Below, piece after piece: positions 1 through 11,198 of a stretch of 64,000 nucleotides of DNA. How positions within the stretch are numbered: the stretch's first letter is position 1; each line of letters starts with the position of its first letter. Position numbers and translations under genes: made by a program. This DNA comes from Sympetrum striolatum (lineage: Eukaryota; Arthropoda; Insecta; Odonata; Libellulidae), in assembly GCA_947579665.1 (NCBI GenBank), contig OX388346.1, forward strand, positions 86,058,615-86,122,614, in the 5' to 3' direction. The notes beneath the pieces were generated by a model. The model searched no databases, was not told where the DNA came from, and worked only from the letters and a program-made list of their open reading frames with translations.

Positions 1-2040
1 CTCTTTCTTCACCGCGCCACTAAAACTGTTGCATTTTTTTCCATCCGAGTGAAAAAGAACGTCATTGAATCCGCCTGTCTCTGCCCATACTTTGTAAAAT
101 AACTCTTTTTTATAACTGCGATGCAGACGTTATTGGATTTAACATCTGCAAAAATAATGCTTATTGAATACGTCATAAATGTTGAGCATCTGGACGTTAA
201 GTACCTTTCTAATGGATATTTATCAATAATTCATCCATTCCCGTTCATTTCGACTGAAATAAGTCACCTGCGTTCATACAATTAATCTAAATACAATGCT
301 TGTCATTTGAAAATGCGCAGACTTAATTTTACATCATTGATTTTCATTTTTGTCTGACTTACAATGAAACTAATTCGTGCGACATTTCCATTGTATTTGC
401 TTGCATCCATTAATTATAGATTCGATAAATTTACATGCGTATGAGCATGTCGATGAAACATCTGTGGATGAAATGCATCAGCTCAGTCCGATCTTAAAAC
501 TTTCGGAAAATTATGATTTTAGGCGGCTATGGGAGTATCTAACTATTGATTTGAACCAAAAAATTTCCAATATTATCAGTTTATTGTGAGAAAATTTATA
601 ATTTTCTTATCATGAGAGTAATTGTTTTACCTACATTCCATGAACCACTCATGAAAGTAAATTTCTGGTCAAAACAGATCAAAATAGGGCGGTAATATTT
701 TGCATTTTTCAATGCTTTGAGTTTATTCAGTTGTTTTATTTTTTGTTCAGGTAAAAGTCCATGGTAAAGAAATCGTTTATAAATCCAAGGTGGAAAATTT
801 GAAAGTAACCAAGGTATAAAATTCTGACTGTGACTGAGTAGACAATGTAGATAGAACACATTCGCTGAAATTATAAATAAACTACTTTGAATTTCCTGAG
901 CCCTCCTCAAACGAATTACAAAACGTGAATCTTATCTGACAAACTGTAATGGCGCATGGTTGTCGGTATTATACTACAATATATAATTACATAACAATCG
1001 CATTTTAAGTTCACAAGTAGCTAACTGGAGATATTTTTCATAGAAACTCATAATTCCCAAACCTCGGTGCTATGAAATAGCGAAATACTTAGTTGCACAA
1101 AAAGGTTTTACAATAAATTATTGTAAACGAAAGTTTTAATTCAATGATAAGCGGTAATATTTTTAGGAAAATGAGATCATATAAGCAATATCTCAACTGT
1201 TTTACATATATGGATAAATGCAGACATACTTACATGTATGTGTGACTTCTTCAAGTGAGTAAATAATAAAATTAGATCAAGTTTATACATATATTCTACG
1301 CATGATAAATAGAGTAATATTTCACAATTTGTATTATTTAGGGGTAATTTACAAGTGGCGACTTGTGACTATGTGACTGAAGGTAGACATTAATGCCCTA
1401 CCACTTGGAAGAGTATTACTAAGAATTTGTTTTTTCTTGCTCCCTGCTTCGTGGAGAGCGTGAGAAAACTTTCTATCTGCTGCCAATTTAAGTTTAAACA
1501 CCTGTGACATTGTTGGTACGATATCTTTTCATTGATCCTTGAAAAGTGCATGCGGAATTGTGAATAACGTTCCATTTTTTAGTTATTATCAAATCTATTT
1601 GTAATGGTTATTTTCAGACTACTCAATTGAGCTCTTTTAAAGAGTATAGAATCTCATAAATGGCAAATTAGACTAGAATGCGGCGCTTTACTAAAGGCAA
1701 TTTTGAAGATCATTCTGTTAGGCCTTGTGGACAATCCCTCTGAGAGATCCGAAGACAAGGAATAGTAAACATATATATCTCGTAAAAAGCAGTCCTTCCC
1801 AATAGATCAGTTTGTTAATAAAACTAATAATAAAAATAAACCTTTTTAACGAACTAAAATGGATAAGGTATTGCTAATATGTTAAATAACTCTTGCAATC
1901 ATACATATAACATAATATTATTTCGATTTTGAAGGAATAATAGCATCACCCATTTGCTGCAAGCTATAATATCAAGTATTTTTATATTTATCATACTGAA
2001 AAATAAACTATCAAGAAGGGAAATATATCAAGCAATACAT
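1..2040. other. AT-rich gene-free stretch
   Basis: AT-rich sequence with no motif, repeat or protein I can recognise. The two best open frames are a 70-codon frame at 377-589 (+) and a 104-codon frame at 596-910 (-). Neither resembles a known family, and both have the composition expected of chance frames in AT-rich DNA. I do not call either a gene. Confidence 0.5.
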
Positions 2041-2071
2041 GGTGGAACTATCTTATAATTTATGAGGGATT

Positions 2072-2156
2072 GCATTATTACGAACCGGTTTAATAATCTC
2101 ATCATCTGGCAGATGATGACCCTATCATCTAGAAACCGGTTGCATTTCTGTTTTCC
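2072..2156. repeat. Short palindrome with two opposed hammerhead-like half motifs
   Basis: The sequence is an imperfect palindrome centred near 2108: ATCATCTGGC at 2101-2110 is followed by AGATGATGA. Each arm ends in AAACCGGTT, at 2083-2091 on the minus strand and 2133-2141 on the plus strand. On the plus strand the order is CAGATGA (2110-2116), a GATGA/TCATC-type stem, GAAA (2132-2135), CCGG, then U-U. On the minus strand the order is CAGATGA, a short stem, TAAA, CCGG, U-U. This matches the box order of a minimal hammerhead ribozyme with the invariant U4 replaced by A, so it is probably inactive. It shares its design with palindromes near 11.1, 12.1, 27.4, 41.2 and 57.1 kb. Confidence 0.55.
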
Positions 2157-2765
2157 TATTTGCGGACTTCGTCAAACTCTATTTCATAATTCCAAATAAA
2201 TCAATAAAGAATCTAGTTTTCAATAAAAGTATTTTTAGAGACTTAGGTAAGAAGTAAATACTTAAAGTAACACCTCGCATGTCAATGAAACTTTTAAAAC
2301 ACATAAGATCTAGTAAGATGAAGTTTCACCAAGTGAAATGACTTAATTGCAAAATTCTTAATGCTTAACGTAAATTCGGTAAAATTAATTAATTAACGTA
2401 AATGCTGGAAATTATTAGAATTCCAATTATTGGAAAATGTTTGCTAACACAGTGAAAATTATTTTACATGAAGTTTTAAACGTTACAGTTTCATATCAAG
2501 ATATTAAGATATTAGAAGAAAATAAATATTCAACCTATGCAGGTATAGTATAGATTGATCATTCAGAAAGACTTTAATTTGTTCTCTTTCCGCATATATT
2601 CTTCCTAATGCTTTTTCTTTGGAAATGTAACTGACGCATGATGAAACTCATAACTGTTTGCATTTGCATATCACGTAACCAATCCTCGAAAGAAATCAGC
2701 GAGGAAAATCGCATCACCCTCTCACGAAAAACTATTTCGCATAGTTTGTTTAAAAGCCTTAAGTG
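2157..2765. other. AT-rich gene-free stretch
   Basis: AT-rich sequence with scattered short AT direct repeats such as AATTAATTAA near 2385. I see no gene or element in it. Confidence 0.5.
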
Positions 2766-3245
2766 CGAGATGTGAGTCGCCGCGGATGATTGATATCTGA
2801 AGGGCGTGGCGTTGGCCATCATCGCCATCGGCCAAACTCGCGCGAATTCCTTTCGACGCGGACCGAAATTAAGACATACAGCCATAAAAACGGACCTCGA
2901 GGAAAAACGGAGGAAAGAGAGAAAAGTCGGTCCAGCGCATTTGCAGTCGATTCACGAACGTCGAAGTGTAATCGATGTCGGAATTGAGATTTGGGCGTTT
3001 GAGGTCGTGCGCCGCGAGAGGCGCCCCGATCGCCGCCCACTCTCGCCACCCAGATTAAAAGATGCTATCCGCGCCCTTTCGGACTTCGCCATTAATATTC
3101 CCAACTCCGCTTTGTTTTTCTCTCGGCCCGGCGGCGATCCGCGCCCCACAAAGGCGCAGATAAAGATATAAAGCGCTTCCCTCTCGTGATCGTGAGTCGC
3201 ACATGACGAGCGCACGCATCGGCGCCATCTTGGATGCGCTTTTCA
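2766..3245. promoter_or_regulatory. CpG-rich islet, possible Pho/YY1-bound regulatory element
   Basis: This block is sharply richer in G, C and CpG than its flanks. Plus-strand GCCAT, the core bound by Pleiohomeotic/YY1, occurs five times: near 2815, 2824, 2881, 3088 and 3223. About one would be expected by chance in this length. GAGAG-type sequence occurs near 2915. Overlapping frames on both strands (for example 2806-3171 + and 2952-3215 -) are a by-product of low stop-codon density and resemble no protein. Clustered GCCAT with GAGAG is the signature of Polycomb response elements in flies. Applying it here is inference. Confidence 0.3.
3167..3236 (+). promoter_or_regulatory. Candidate TATA-containing core promoter with downstream GCCATCTTGG
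   Basis: TATAAAG stands at 3167-3173 at the 3' edge of the CpG-rich islet. About 53 bases further on, GGCGCCATCTTGG (3221-3233) matches a YY1-type site and partly an insect CTCF core. No clear insect initiator (TCAGT type) lies at the expected +30 position, and no downstream coding exon is visible. It could be a promoter, an enhancer edge or chance. Confidence 0.2.
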
Positions 3246-6200
3246 TCATCCGTCGTTATTTATAGTTCACTCGTGTATCACTGTATCACTCGGATTACCA
3301 TTGGTCATCATGTGTTGCGTTTTGTCTTCCTCCGGTATATTCGTCACAATTTTATAGCAGAGCTAGTAAACTCCCCCAGGCATACAATATTACATTGACA
3401 ATATAATACTATTAATAAACTCCCCCATTATGCATGAAGGGGTCTTAATTTAATTTTTTTTATAAATATGCAATATTGCATATATAGATGACTCAATATA
3501 TAACTTATCAATACCCTAATTCTTTTGATAAATACTAATCAGTAAAGAATTTTAAGCTAAGCATATTAGCGAAATTCCGAAAAATTACGAATTCGATTCC
3601 ATTGAACCTTGTGCTGTTCGTGAGAATCACACAAATGCACTTTTTTTGTTTCTGCTTAAAAATCAAGTTAGCGTTAAAATTCTGGCTCCCAAAAATCTTC
3701 CCCTTCCTCGTCATCACCACAAACGAACGTATAAATGTTCTTTTGTAAATATGTTTGACAAACTCCAAAATGGCTGTAATTTTGTTCCTGCTACTAAAAT
3801 ATCATTGTTTAAATTTGCTGAAATCTAAGTAAATTGCCTCCTCTTCATAAATTCTGACATTAGTTCCTACCATCAATTCGGTATGGAGTTAAGATCCTAC
3901 TGTATTCTTGCGGTAAAATGAAAGTATCGGATTCAAGCATCTCCTTGGCCTTTAGGGGGACTGGTTCTAAAGGTACAAAAACGAACTTTAAGTGTGTTAC
4001 TTATGGTTTCATATTATGGAGTCCTGGGTTCGACCCCGAGACTTCATAGAGATGAGAATAATTTTAGAGGTGCTTTCAGCTTATTAGAAATACAATGCAG
4101 TTTGTCTCATAGCTCTACGACATATTGTTTCTGAATTAAAGAGGGGACGAACGGACGGACGGATTTTCCTTTTTATAAATATAATTTACCTTGGATACAG
4201 CCATAAAATTGTGTTCATAATACCGGTCCATATCAGCCTTTACTTAGTGGTCCTTCATCTTTAAAACAAAGTAACAAGTATTCATTTTTAAGAAGTTTCG
4301 AACGATAGTCAGAAACCGGTATATTTACAATTTACGGAGATCCAGGACATACGCGAGACAAATTCAAATGCTCGAGTGATTTTCTTTGACAAATGTCAAT
4401 AAATAGTAGAATGATATCCCTCGCTGTAACGTTCTATCTCATAAAAATTATACGCGATTATATTATATAAGTCCACCAATCTTAGAAGAGCAGATCTATA
4501 GGCTGATTAGATTTAAGATAAGCTTGTTCTTGAAATGAGTCACATACATCTCAATTCTATCAAACGTTCGAAACAACAAAATGCTAAGGAAGTATACATC
4601 AATCGATTAATCAATGATGGATATGATTCTATTAATTAGCTTCCAAGAGAGACCAGGGCGTCATGCTGTTTTGAAAATTATTTTGAAACCCCGGGAGAAG
4701 TGGTTAAATCACTGAATGTGGTACCAACCCTGGAAAATTAAGATATCTGTACAGATTATAATTAATTATAGCCTTTATTCCTTTCAATCCTACTGAATTG
4801 AATCTTTGAAGATTTGCGATGTTCACGTTTGATGCACCAAATATTAATCGTTAAAATATTACATTTTATAGCACAACCGCCTAATAAAGATAAAACCAAG
4901 CCAAGTAATAGTATTTGGAAATTATTAAGTGTTTCGATTCCCACGCAGGGATGGTTAAATACCGCGTCACTATTTTTAATTGAACCCGGAGTAGCTTACT
5001 CTGAAGTTGAAAGTTACCTATTTGGTTATCTATAGGATCAAATATGTTTCTATGTTTGTTAATGTGAACAATTCTCTTTACGGTGCATTTAAAATAGAAA
5101 TACCCTTCCTTGTGCTTCCATATAAATCCTTATTACAAATAATCTACAGCTTTCCTAAAAGATACTCATATGGTATGTTTGCATTATCCTATTTTAATGG
5201 ATGTAAAAGTAAATGATACCGCTTGTCTGGCGTCATCTGATATTTGAAACGGAGAAACATTAATTAAACCCCATATTATATCCCTTATCAAGTCATATTA
5301 CGACAATATTACATCCAGTGTACAAACATACATTCACACCAGAGTGACACATATGAAAACCCGTTTATGTAAAGGAAAGCTCATTTTCTACCTTTTTCTT
5401 CGATTATGTTCTATAATTCACATAATTATAAACGATTGACCGCTTGTAGTAGATCTTGTACATCCTCGAAAATATAAATTGTCAAAAAACTCACGAATTC
5501 AAAGATGTTATGCATTACATTGTACAGATATGAAATATACCCGTTATTCCGATGTAATAAAATAGTAACAAAGCTAAAGATATTTTGGAGTGTCAAAGCA
5601 TTGAAAACCGAAGTTAAGTGAAATCTTTTCACTTTCTTTTTAATTCTGAAAAGATGGAAATGCAGTTCTTGCTATCTCGGTACATAGCTAGATTCTTTAT
5701 GTTTCGGACGGTTTTCCTATGTCGAATGCTGGCGTAGTGGAGGGTGGCCTACGACTAATAATTCTTAAGCAGTGTTGAAAACATTAATGAAATCGATCCG
5801 TAATGTGTCTACGCCCTAATGCAGATAAACAGGAGGGGTCTGGTAATTCAAGTTCATTGCATTCGTAGAAAATCGGATGATTGTAAGGAATAGTTAATAT
5901 AGAAGGGAAGAACGGAAATTGATAATCAGCTAGATTGGGAAGTTGCATGAAGTTTCGTCATGCTAGGTGGAAGAGCATTAGGATGAAAGTAGCATTTCGC
6001 TAGAGCCAAACGATCGTATTCTCATAAATGTAGTGCGATGAACGGCTTAAGAGCAGAGAGGCGCAAGACTAAACGGTTGATGCTTGATCATCGAACCATT
6101 GAAATGGTTTTTATGGCGAAAGGCACTATAATAAAATTTATGGGATATGAGACAAATGAACCGCGACTGCTTGGCTGCGAAAATTCCTTTGACAGAGAAA

Positions 6201-6555
6201 ATACCTGCAATCCATCACAATAAATAGTATGTGACAATCAATGATAAAATGTCATGTTTAAAACAGTTATTTAATCGAAAAACCGCCACAGCAATCAATT
6301 ACGAAACTGGTTTTGCAGTAGGTTGAGATTAAGGGATTCACTATTGAAAATATTAACATATATATGTATATAACATAAATATAACCTTATTAGTACTGTT
6401 TCTTAATATTCTGATGGTGTTATGTAACATAACTCTTTGTGTATCTCGAGAAAGAATTTCCTCCATAGAAAAAACGTGTTATAACACACGGAAACAAAAT
6501 GGTTTCTCCGTGCTCTGCATTTGAAATCACTGTAGCCATCCGATATACGCATTAT
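3246..6555. other. AT-rich gene-free stretch
   Basis: No coding element is recognisable. Noted inside are a short (ACGG)3 run near 4149-4162, a degenerate tRNA-like box near 4022-4045 (listed separately), and GAAACCGGTA at 4313-4322. The last resembles the second half of the hammerhead-like motif but has no CTGATGA box upstream. Frames at 4762-4944 (-), 4814-5035 (+) and 6038-6223 (+) are short and unrecognised. Confidence 0.5.
3940..4060 (+). repeat. Possible degenerate tRNA-derived (SINE) head
   Basis: CTGGGTTCGACCCCGAG (4024-4040) is a good match to a pol III box B / T-loop, including GGTTCGA. A convincing box A at the normal distance is missing: the nearest candidate, TTGGCCTTTAGGGGG near 3947, is about 75 bases away. 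The T stem is imperfect and no cloverleaf can be drawn. A decayed SINE or a chance box B are both possible. Confidence 0.25.
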
Positions 6556-6556
6556 T

Positions 6557-7285
6557 TTATGTTTATTTATTTTTTTATTTACAATTTTCGCCACAGTTAT
6601 ACAGCAGTCTAGTGGCAGCTATTCTCAATATATTAAAAATACAATTAGTAATTAATACACATTCCATCAATAATACAATCAATAAAAAATGCCAATAAAA
6701 AAATAATAACATTACTGTACATAATCATACCAATGCCTTATAATTTTTTTGTACATGTATAAATATAAAAAAATAATAAAACCTATCATTGCAGGTCATC
6801 CGAGATTTTTCAGGGTTCCTGGTAGGCCTTCCGTGGCGGTCCCGGGGCACACCCGCCGTACATCACCCTACCAGGCAGTCCCCTACTCCTCCCACATTTC
6901 GTCTGCTAACACCCATTCCACAATTATCTGAACATATACTAGTAAGTTCACACTACAACAATACAGAACATTTCTTCTTAAATGATTTTGGATTTTTAGG
7001 AAGGGACTCAAAGAGCGTAACTTGTTCCACTCTGCTATGCCTCTATTCAAGAAAGAGTATTTAGCTATATTGGTTCTTTGCGGCCTAAGTTTCATTTTGT
7101 GATTATGACTTCTTCCTAAACAGTTTCGTGTTTCTAATAAACTTTTAAAACTTTCCCATCCTTTATTACCTCCAACTATTTGGTAAATACAGTCTTAACG
7201 ACTCCTTCTATATTTCTAGCATGTCTGATGTCTGATAGCTTGCGTCATTCTTTCTATGGCGTGGTAGATTAAGGATCATGGTTCT
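6557..7285 (-). pseudogene. LINE 3' end: C-terminus of the reverse-transcriptase ORF plus 3' UTR
   Basis: On the minus strand, around 7095-6990, the translation reads KMKLRPQRTNIAKYSF, then LNRGIAEWNKL. This is the typical end of the RT polyprotein of CR1/Jockey-like non-LTR retrotransposons. Weaker matching pieces upstream in other frames (for example YQTSDMLEI around 7225, and GWESFKSLLETRNCLGRS around 7150) show that frameshifts and stops have broken the ORF. After the ORF comes a GC-richer 3' UTR (about 6890-6790) and then an A/T tail ending in an AAATAAAT-like run near 6557-6580. The copy is 5'-truncated, as is usual for LINEs. I see no clear target-site duplication. Clade assignment is tentative. 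Confidence 0.7.
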
Positions 7286-9550
7286 CAAATACTCATATAT
7301 CATGTGAAATCTTCCACTCATTGCTCTCCAATCCTTCAGCCTTCGATCATATCTCTGACTGTGCATTTTCATCCTCTATTCCGTTCGCTTTCTCTCGAAT
7401 CAGATGAGTTATTTCGTTCATCCCATTCTTTCAAATGTTTTCTAATCTCTAAATGTATGTAAGTTACATAAATAAATGATTACATCTCATAGGCGAACTT
7501 ATAGTTTTTTGGTTTTTATGAAGAAGGATCTTAATTGATTTGTTGCAGTCATTCATTTTCTTTTAAAAGAGAATTACGAATTCAGCAAATTCTTTTTCAT
7601 AACCTTACCTCATCGATTCGTCTCTTCAATATTTGTTACTTCTTAATTATTCCGCTGAAAGTTTTTTATACAAATACGTATTTTATGATTATTTTTTTAG
7701 CTCTGGGGGTTGCCCATAAGAGCTGAAAAATAAATAAATATTTGCTATATATACAACATATAATTTTGAAACAAGATTAATAAAATAACAAAAGAACATA
7801 ATATGTTCAAAATTTGGAAAATACTTAAAGAAAATTTAACAAAAATGAATCATTAAATAACATAAGATGAATAAATAGTATAGTTAGTACATAGTAGATA
7901 TAAATAGTATAAAAATGTTTTGTTACTATATAAACATACATGCATGTTCTATTATTTGATAGGTTCGTGTTCCTTAATATTTCCAATTTTTATTCATATC
8001 TTTAGTTTCTTGGTAATATTTCATTGCCATTCCCTTTAAATCTAGTCAGCGGTCGTTACTACAGTGTTGGAACTTGTTCGTTTAAAATGCCTTGCACCAC
8101 AATCGATTTTCTCGTTTAAAATGCTCGTTGTAACGTCCTGATTTACTTCCACTATGTGATGTTATTTTAGCAAAAAAGTACCGTTTCTTTACATTCCTAC
8201 CAGTAGGTAACTATTACATTTAATTCTTTCATCGACTATTAAAACGAGGTAAACCATAAGTAAACTCTGGAAATAACATGAATAACGCGAAAGCACCTCT
8301 CGTAATAACGTGTTAAGTCAATAGAGGGAATCCCATAAATGTCCATACCTTAAAATTTAACTTTTGGGCTCAATTATCGAGATCCAATATTCAGACTTTA
8401 AGAAACTCCTAGTGCAATGAGATCCTCCTGATTAGCGAATTGTTGCATGAAATGCATTGGTACGTTTGCCATCCTCAAATCGCAGCCTGAATACCCGAAT
8501 GCATTAGCAGACATTCCTCTTTCAATGGCATTTATTGTACGTAAAACAATGCGACAAACGTCTACCGTAATCTGGTCGTTCGATTCCTCATCCAATGGCA
8601 AAGAAGCAGACGTGACTTCTAATACTCGTCAGCAGGGAATTGGCTCTTCTGGAGAATTCCCATAAATCGGACGCCGTCCTTCAAATCCCCAGCGCAGGTG
8701 CCATCGCTTGTGGTTCCTCCGCAGGTGCTTAGATGCTCTGCTCCATTGATTCCCTCTTCATATTTCGTCCATTAACGCGACTTATGCACGCACTCGAGGA
8801 GCACTCCGTTTGAAAGGGGTCGGTCTTTCTTTCCTGGAGATGTGTACCGAGAAATTAAGAGAAGAGCAAACGAGATGCATCGCAGGAGTGAGAGTGGTTA
8901 AATATGTAATGCAAATAAAATTAGGATGCAGTCAATAAAATGTGATGGTAAATATTTTCTACATGTGTTATAACGGAATGATCTTCTTATTGCGCGTTAT
9001 TTAGTGTGTATATCAGCAATAAAATTCGCTTTCAACTCCACACTCCTTAAGATGTTTGCGCATTGAATTCCAAGAGCCTGCAGTTAATAAGCTTTTTTAT
9101 ATTCACTGCACTTGAAGGAAATTTGAGGCCCTTTGTACGTGAGATTTGAATATTTGTAGTTAACATTTAACGAAATTTTTAAACGCAAGGATTTAAGGAG
9201 TCTCAAAAATGAAGTTTTGATTAATTCCTCTCTTACTACTCGAGATAAAGTAGCTAGAAGAGTAGAGTCATTATTGTAAGCAGTGTTGTACCCTTAAGAC
9301 CGTTAGTACGGCGGAAAATATTCCTATGATCTTTAAAGACAGTGTAGAATACGTGAAATTGTATTGCTCGTTTAAGAAAATATAATGTAATAATAATATA
9401 AATGAAATGGTATAATTTACAAACTACCTTTTGAGCAATGTCCGAATCAACGGGGGGATTGGGGGAAATTCCTCGGCTTCCCCGGCTGATGATAACAATA
9501 TTTCTCCCTGCCAGGGAAAATTGTTTCCCCCCTCTCTTGCTTTTAGCAAC
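7286..9550. other. Gene-free stretch with one unrecognised short ORF
   Basis: AT-rich sequence. A minus-strand frame (about 8398-8625, up to 76 codons if read from the previous stop) has a balanced amino-acid composition. It contains Asp/Glu-rich and hydrophobic segments (EESNDQITVDVCRIVLRTI, then FMQQFANQEDLIAL) and ends in a normal stop. I do not recognise it, and no splice context or start ATG supports a gene. Nothing else is visible. Confidence 0.4.
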
Positions 9551-9590
9551 TACTGGTTACTTGTACAGTGTACTGGTTACTCGTACAAGT
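9551..9590. repeat. Two-copy 20-bp tandem repeat
   Basis: TACTGGTTACTTGTACAGTG (9551-9570) is followed directly by TACTGGTTACTCGTACAAGT (9571-9590), with about 16 of 20 positions the same. It is probably a local slippage duplication. Confidence 0.6.
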
Positions 9591-9620
9591 GTGTGCAAAG
9601 GGCACACACTAATACATTTA

Positions 9621-9652
9621 GCGAATGACTGCAATTAAATTGCAGTCTTTCG
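9621..9652. repeat. Near-perfect palindrome
   Basis: The arms read GCGAA-T-GACTGCAATT and AATTGCAGTC-T-TTCGC around a single central A, with one T/T mismatch. That is 15 paired positions in 32 bases with essentially no loop. This favours a protein-binding dyad or cruciform over an RNA hairpin. No function is known. Confidence 0.6.
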
Positions 9653-9965
9653 CGAAATCTTTCAGTATCGTGACAGAGAAAATTTTATTTATTTTGATGT
9701 AGGTGTGCAAAACATATTGGGAAAATTTCCCTCCTCAGCAAGATGCTTGATTCACACGCTGCATTTGAGTATCATGCCCAGAATCAAGATTTATATATTT
9801 ATTTAGCCAATAATACACTGGGAAGAATTTCGGCCTTATTTATAGGAGTCCAGCTTTTTAGCTTAGTGATTGAAATGCAACTTATTTTATCGCATAACGA
9901 ATGAAGTAAAAATAATCAATCTGCAGTTCATTTAGAAGGTAAATAAGAACTAATCACTTTTCACT

Positions 9966-10225
9966 CTTATGTAGAACGCCTTCAAATCTATAGAAAAGCT
10001 CAGACAAAGAATGTGGAAAATCAAGTGGGTGGATAGGATCTTAATTGAGGAAGTCTTAAAGTAGACTGAAGAGACGGGGGTATTACAAGTACGATAAGGA
10101 AGAAGATAATGCAGAATTTGAAGAGTGAATGAATGATCAAAATGTGATATCCGTTGGAGAGAAATGAGGAAGATTTTAGATAATAAGGGAGATTATGGAC
10201 AAGATAAGAAGAGTTATGGGGAACT
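9966..10225 (+). pseudogene. Degenerate LINE fragment (RT C-terminal region)
   Basis: The plus strand translates as AFKSIEKLRQRMWKIKWVDR, then ILIEEVLK, a stop, and TEETGVLQV. It continues brokenly to about 10225. This follows the C-terminal pattern of non-LTR retrotransposon ORF2, where a W-R-R-M-x-K-x-x-W-x-D-R segment is followed by N/I-E-E-V-L and a T/G-E-E segment. At least three in-frame stops and a frameshift make it a dead fragment. It belongs to the same general type as the piece at 24.1-24.5 kb but lies on the opposite strand. Clade not assigned. Confidence 0.5.
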
Positions 10226-10388
10226 CGGGAGTTTTCCTATAAGGAGAACAATTTAAAGAGCTCATTACGATACAACCTCCATTGAATATGGTTTATTAAT
10301 GGCGACGGATACCGCGGCACGTAATTCATCAACGAAATTATATTAAGCATCGAAATGTTATTGATTCTGAAAGCATTGTCTGTTAGTT
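10226..10388. other. Short gene-free spacer
   Basis: The sequence between the LINE scrap and the next CpG-rich islet shows nothing recognisable. Confidence 0.4.
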
Positions 10389-10985
10389 GGAAAGAACAAT
10401 ATTCATCTTCGAGCAGTGACGTATTCCCGCGCAATTTATCAAGATATTTACATCGAAAACGCTCTGAAATGCGCATTCACTTTTTTGCGCTTGAAGTCGA
10501 GTATTTTCTCCTCATTAACATTCCTGGAGATGCGGTTCTACTCCGCATATAACGTAAATCTCGTTAGCTGCTTCTGCCGACACATGCATCTACGACCAGA
10601 TTGTTCTTCCCCGCGGTCTTATGATCCCTCCGAGATAACATCTGAGGACGGCGCCACGCTCTCTACCAAATCATATTCCTTTTTTGCGATAGCCGACTGA
10701 TTAGCGCATAGCGAGTGTAAATGCGCTTTTACGGATTCCTCGAGAATGTTGAACGAGTGATCTCTCTTCGAATCTCGAGATGGTGCGAATATCCGCGCAA
10801 AAACGGAGTTTCTCGAAGATGGAGAAGGGGTTTCGCGAAGGCGTGACTCACTTGTTCCGCGAACATCAGCACTAATTGAGAATAACTTAACGAGCTCCAT
10901 AAGGAAGTAATTAACGCATCTCCATCTTTCCGTATTCCCTCCTGGAAATAAAGCGTGTGATTTGGTCGGTATCATATTGGCTCGG
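10389..10985. promoter_or_regulatory. CpG-rich islet without convincing ORF
   Basis: Many CpG dinucleotides (GCGCAATT, TCTCGAGATGG, TTCCGCGAACAT and others) appear abruptly against AT-rich flanks. The longest frame (10619-10975, minus, 118 codons) overlaps plus-strand frames and has no recognisable domain. I read it as a low-stop by-product. A cis-regulatory or conserved non-coding element is possible. Confidence 0.25.
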
Positions 10986-11051
10986 TACGTTCCTTAAAAG
11001 TGCCGAAGTGCATAGATGTATAGATCGAATCATAATTACAAGATATCCATT

Positions 11052-11198
11052 ACATCAATTATTATTGATACGAACTTAGTATCTTCCACGCTATATTTTT
11101 AATATCCGACAGGTTTTGCTCTTGCAACCATCCTCAAGCAGCGTGGAATGGAATAAGAATAGCGTGGAAAATACTAAGTTCGTATCAATAATTGATGT
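11052..11198. mobile_element. Palindromic element (about 147 bp) with central hammerhead-like motif
   Basis: The arms at 11052-11094 and 11159-11198 are inverted copies, with GATACGAACTTAGTAT and ATACTAAGTTCGTATC at their cores. They are about 40 bp long and near-perfect, differing by a 3-bp AAT indel. The loop side carries, on the minus strand (11138-11106), CTTGAGGATGG, a short spacer, GCAAAA, CCTG, T, C, GG. This is the order CTGANGA box, stem II, GAAA, four bases, U-C, with C3 changed to T and GAAA changed to AAAA. The arms start just after this motif, so the element looks like two copies of a motif-led sequence joined head to head. No ORF. A foldback or Penelope-type terminal-repeat remnant is my best guess. 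Confidence 0.6.

Noticed and set aside
596..910. 104-codon minus-strand ORF
   Set aside because: AT-rich composition, no recognisable family, no repeated copies or element context.
2806..3215. Overlapping 121- and 87-codon ORFs
   Set aside because: Open frames on both strands over the same CpG-rich DNA are expected from few stop codons; no recognisable protein.
4313..4322. GAAACCGGTA as another hammerhead-like motif
   Set aside because: Only the second half is present; no CTGATGA-like box or stem II upstream.
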